From the NCBI GenBank assembly GCA_029987115.1, contig DALTWK010000012.1:1-54270 (forward strand): a DNA stretch of 54,270 nt, in the 5' to 3' direction. Below, piece by piece: positions 51,382 through 54,270 of the stretch (the stretch's first letter is position 1; the number at the start of each line of letters is the position of its first letter). The notes under the pieces are model-generated. The model made no database searches, was not told the DNA's origin, and saw only the letters and a list, made by a program, of their open reading frames with translations. Made by a program: the position numbers and the translations under genes. The stretch comes from Methanocorpusculum sp. Its GTDB lineage: Archaea > Halobacteriota > Methanomicrobia > Methanomicrobiales > Methanocorpusculaceae.

Positions 51382-52443
51382 TTAGGTGAAAATTTCCACA
51401 CTTGCCGCTTTAAATGTGATTATAACAATATCCCCAACATCGAGATTTAAACGGTTAAGTGACTGTTCAGTTATTGCAGCAGCTAGCGGAATTCCGATAT
51501 CAACAAAAACAAACACTTCTCCTGGGACGCTTGGAAGTATTTTGACAATCTCCCCCTCAAACACATTGATAGCGGATGATTCAAAACGCTCCCGTGAGAT
51601 GATAATATTTTCCGGACGGATGGATACATTGACATCTCCTTCCAGCGTGGAGACAGTTCTGAAATCAACAGTTCCTATTTTTACATAGGTTGCTCCCGAG
51701 TTTTTTGTCCACAGCGTGCCACGGAACTGATTCGGATTGTCACCAGTGATAAACCCGAATTTTGGATTGTAAACAATATCCTCCGGTAGTCCGTTTTCGA
51801 TAATATGGCCACGTTCGATGATGCAAATTCTGTCAGCAATAGCCAAAGCATCTTTTGCTGTATGTGTAACGATGATGCAGGGGATATTTTCCATATGAAT
51901 TACACGGACCAGTTCCAAACGAAGTTTGTCCTGTGTTCTTGCATCAAGTGCCGAAAGTGGCTCATCAAGAAGGAGAAGCAATGGATGCGGTGCCATAGCT
52001 CGGGCAAGAGCAACCCGTTGACATTGACCGCCGGAAAGTCGTGTTATCGGTTGGTCAGCTATCTCTGTTAACGACAGTTTCTCAATCAGTTCATCTGCCC
52101 GTTTGTTCGCATCCTCCTTGGTAAATTTGTGCATTTTCAACCCATAGAGTATATTTTTACGAACTGTCATATTCGGAAAGAGTGCATAATTTTGAAACAT
52201 GTATCCGATATTTCGCAGTTCGGCATCTACATTCCGCTTAGATGCACTGTCATAAATAATCTTGTTGTTGAGTTCAATTTGTCCATCGTCCGGTTTCATC
52301 AAACCGGCAATCATTTTGAGGATTGTTGATTTTCCCGATCCATTATCCCCAAGGAGACCAAGTGTTTCTCCGTCCGCTACCTCCAGCGTTTCAATATCAA
52401 TATTAAAATCACGCAGTTTTTTCTTCAACGAGACTTTAAGCAT
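51382..52443 (-). CDS. modC: molybdate/tungstate ABC transporter ATPase
   Basis: A 353-residue ATPase: Walker A GDNGSGKST (32-40), LSGGQ (136-140), Walker B LLLLDEP (156-162), and a C-terminal TOBE-like domain (about 285-350) typical of oxyanion importers. Overlaps modB by 8 bases. Mo versus W cannot be told from sequence; the Mo-cofactor neighbourhood supports either. Convergent with moaC. Confidence 0.9.
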   Translation of the reverse strand: MLKVSLKKKLRDFNIDIETLEVADGETLGLLGDNGSGKSTILKMIAGLMKPDDGQIELNNKIIYDSASKRNVDAELRNIGYMFQNYALFPNMTVRKNILYGLKMHKFTKEDANKRADELIEKLSLTEIADQPITRLSGGQCQRVALARAMAPHPLLLLLDEPLSALDARTQDKLRLELVRVIHMENIPCIIVTHTAKDALAIADRICIIERGHIIENGLPEDIVYNPKFGFITGDNPNQFRGTLWTKNSGATYVKIGTVDFRTVSTLEGDVNVSIRPENIIISRERFESSAINVFEGEIVKILPSVPGEVFVFVDIGIPLAAAITEQSLNRLNLDVGDIVIITFKAASVEIFT

Positions 52444-53281
52444 ATCTCTTCACCTCACGATCGCCAATGTATTTCACAATCAGAATAATCAAGAATGAGA
52501 AAAGTACCAGAATAATCGCGATGGCAATTGATACATCCATGTCGAAGTTCTGTGCAACATAAATTGCCATTGGCATTGTCTGTGTCACCCCTTCCATATT
52601 TCCTGCAAAGATCATCGTCGCACCGAATTCACCAAGGGCGCGGGAGAATGTCATGATGATACCGGACAAAAGTGCGCCCCGTGCTAGTGGTAACGTAACT
52701 TTGAAAAATGTCATCATAAAATTAGCACCAAGTGTTTTTGATGCGAATTCATACTCGGCAGGGACTGCTTCAAATGCAGAACGTGCCTGACGGATAAAAA
52801 ACGGAGATGCAACAAAAATCTGAGCAATTACGACTGCGACAATTGTATATGAGATCCTGATACCAAATATTTCAAATAACGGTGCTCCTAACAACCCTTT
52901 CTTTCCAAAAGCGAATATAAGGGCAAGACCTGCTACTGTTGGTGGCAACACCATTGGGAGATCTGTTATTGTGTCAACAATATTTTTAAAACGGTAATTC
53001 ACCCTGGCATTAAAATAGGCAAGTGGAGTTCCAAATATTATTACAATGATTGTAGCTATAGTTGCTGTTATTGCACTGATTTTCAGTGCACTTAGTGCTG
53101 TCTCGCTCGTTAGTGCCGCGAGTAAATCTTCAATGGAACAAGCGGTTAAAAGAGAAATAATTGGTACTGTAATAAAAAGTAAAAAGAGGATTATGAGTCC
53201 TCCCATGAGGAAAAATGTTCCATTGCGTGATTTACAATGTTGTCTTTCCTGTAACGTCCTGTAATTATTTAGATAACTCAT
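52436..53281 (-). CDS. modB: molybdate/tungstate ABC transporter permease
   Basis: A 281-residue inner-membrane permease with about six helices and the ABC-coupling loop SFRALGEFGATMIFAGN. The core matches ModB/WtpB. The first ~11-15 residues (MSYLNNYRTLQ...) are unlike the family and appear to be encoded by the end of an insertion sequence; the ATG overlaps the transposase stop (ATGA). The usual substrate-binding protein gene (modA/wtpA) is not present upstream. Confidence 0.9.
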   Translation of the reverse strand: MSYLNNYRTLQERQHCKSRNGTFFLMGGLIILFLLFITVPIISLLTACSIEDLLAALTSETALSALKISAITATIATIIVIIFGTPLAYFNARVNYRFKNIVDTITDLPMVLPPTVAGLALIFAFGKKGLLGAPLFEIFGIRISYTIVAVVIAQIFVASPFFIRQARSAFEAVPAEYEFASKTLGANFMMTFFKVTLPLARGALLSGIIMTFSRALGEFGATMIFAGNMEGVTQTMPMAIYVAQNFDMDVSIAIAIILVLFSFLIILIVKYIGDREVKRYA

Positions 53282-54268
53282 TTTGCTTCACATTCCCGCG
53301 CAATCATCTCTGCGCAGTTACCTCTGATGATGTCAACAGCTTTTCTGTAGAATGCCATTTCCGGCGTCTCCATGATACTCCAGTCCAGACTCATATGCGG
53401 GCGGATTTTGTTATACCAGTCAGCAAATTCATTGAATGATCTGAACCGGGAGCGGTTCTTACGGAAGGTCTGGAAGAATCGTTCCACTTTTCCGTTCGTC
53501 TGAGGATGTTTTACTCTGGCGAGAATATGGGTAATTCCGTAATCTTCACAGAACGTTTCGAATAAATGATCTGTTTCCCCGAGGAAACTCCGGTTTGTTG
53601 CATAGAACTGAGTTCCGTGATCAGTAATGACTTCACGGATAGGGGAAATATGCTGATATTTCTCATAAGCTTCCTTGAGAAGGGAAACTGAGTGTTCTGC
53701 AGTCTGCTCACGGAATTCTCCACCTGACAGAATCATTCGGCTTGCATCATCGATGACTACACAGACGTGGGTTGCACCGTCGTCTGCCATATACCAGTCC
53801 ATATGAACAGCAGAGAGACTATGCTCTCTTTCATAGCGAACCCACGGACGTCTGCGGTAACTTTTTGACGGATCTCTTTGTGTCAAGCCTTCCTCCAGGA
53901 GAACTTCATGAATACGATTGTTACCAATATGCAATCCCTGCTTCACACGAAGATAATCAGCCAATGCAGCGGTTCCAAGATTGAGACGTTTCTTGGCATC
54001 AATGATTATCTCACGTTCTCTTTCTGTGAGAACTTTGGGTTTGGGACCACGGGTGTGAATCACTGGATAAATACCGGTTCTCCGGTATTCAGTCAGGATT
54101 TGATAAACCCGTGAAGGAGAGACATGATATTCAAATGCGACTCTCTTGACTTCCCAATCCCACTCTTCGACCAAAGTTATGATTTGAGGGATTTGCGTGT
54201 TGGTAAGTGTCACAATATTTTTCGTCTTTCTTACTCTTAAATGTCGTTCGAATTTATTCAGGACAACA
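53250..54268 (-). mobile_element. IS481-like insertion sequence
   Basis: About 1.0 kb with one transposase. The high end reads, on the minus strand, TGTTGTCCTGAATAAATTCG from 54268; the low end, on the plus strand, reads TGTAACGTCCTGTAATTATT from 53250, an imperfect inverted match (GTCCTG plus AT-rich tail shared). A TGTTGTC at 53239 is an alternative left edge. Only one or two bases of flank remain at the right, so a target duplication cannot be checked. Confidence 0.6.
53278..54213 (-). CDS. IS481-family DDE transposase
   Basis: A 311-residue transposase that looks intact. An N-terminal helix-turn-helix (EVKRVAFEYHVSPSRVYQIL, then RTGIYP) is followed by a second DNA-binding helix-turn and an RVE/integrase core with catalytic D139 (HMDW), D198 (TDHG) and E244 (NGKVERF). 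The start is GTG 54213; no ATG fits better. Its TGA overlaps the modB ATG, so transcription and translation from the element may run into modB. Confidence 0.9.
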   Translation of the reverse strand: MTLTNTQIPQIITLVEEWDWEVKRVAFEYHVSPSRVYQILTEYRRTGIYPVIHTRGPKPKVLTEREREIIIDAKKRLNLGTAALADYLRVKQGLHIGNNRIHEVLLEEGLTQRDPSKSYRRRPWVRYEREHSLSAVHMDWYMADDGATHVCVVIDDASRMILSGGEFREQTAEHSVSLLKEAYEKYQHISPIREVITDHGTQFYATNRSFLGETDHLFETFCEDYGITHILARVKHPQTNGKVERFFQTFRKNRSRFRSFNEFADWYNKIRPHMSLDWSIMETPEMAFYRKAVDIIRGNCAEMIARECEAK

Positions 54269-54270
54269 CA

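Noticed and set aside
1..54270. CRISPR array, rRNA genes, riboswitches
   Set aside because: No regularly spaced repeats, no rRNA-like sequence and no recognisable riboswitch core were seen on reading both strands.

Overview
The window is one continuous piece of a methanogenic euryarchaeon. Formylmethanofuran:tetrahydromethanopterin formyltransferase, an A-type ATP synthase, a complete Mbh-type energy-converting hydrogenase, group II thermosome, RPA-like single-strand binding proteins and TATA/ribosome-site spacing all say archaeal methanogen. The gene set together with a bacterial-type DnaK/DnaJ/GrpE machine and moderate GC fits the order Methanomicrobiales, with a Methanocorpusculum-like organism my best guess (inference, no search was run).

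Layout. 1-1050: a decayed coding remnant, a C-rich tract and a UPF0058 gene. 1068-3817: purD, argF and a class II aldolase. 3914-8591 (minus): a flavin-type split barrel protein, then dapL-lysA-rpa (lysine synthesis joined to an OB-fold replication protein) and a small unknown. 8861-17139: the nine-gene A-type ATP synthase operon H-I-K-E-C-F-A-B-D, with a hairpin around the K stop / E ribosome site and another after the last gene. 17365-21527 (minus): an Lhr-type helicase, a phosphoesterase and an RPA-associated OB protein. 21588-21796: tRNA-Gly(GCC) and tRNA-Ser(CGA). 21856-24702 (minus): thermosome, a GfcR/PyrE-like regulator and a hydrogenase maturation protease. 24921-33354: a 14-gene Mbh operon in mbhA-N order with every junction overlapping by 1 or 4 bases, followed 2 bases later by a holo-ACP-synthase-like gene. 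33370-35996 (minus): ftr and an acyl-CoA synthetase. 36461-39053: an HxlR regulator divergent from a metal chaperone and a P1B-type metal ATPase. 39163-42760 (minus): grpE-dnaK-dnaJ behind a perfect inverted repeat. 42945-44840: a pentapeptide-repeat protein fused to a pore-like membrane domain. 44969-53281: molybdenum/tungsten cofactor and transport genes, including an unexplained DUF364 / soluble ABC ATPase / GTPase cassette. 53250-54270: an IS481-like insertion sequence abutting modB.

How it works together. The Mbh complex couples ferredoxin oxidation/H2 formation (or the reverse) to ion movement, the ATP synthase uses or restores the same gradient, and the maturation protease encoded divergently from Mbh is the expected processing enzyme for its large subunit. 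Ftr is the second step of CO2 reduction to methane, whose first step (formylmethanofuran dehydrogenase) needs the Mo/W pterin cofactor made by moaA/C/E/B and moeA with metal brought in by modBC. The most interesting unexplained material is the DUF364-ABC-GTPase cassette in the moeA operon, the pentapeptide-channel fusion with a non-canonical filter, the operator-like inverted repeats at the heat-shock and hydrogenase promoters, and the modB start that seems to be supplied by an IS end.
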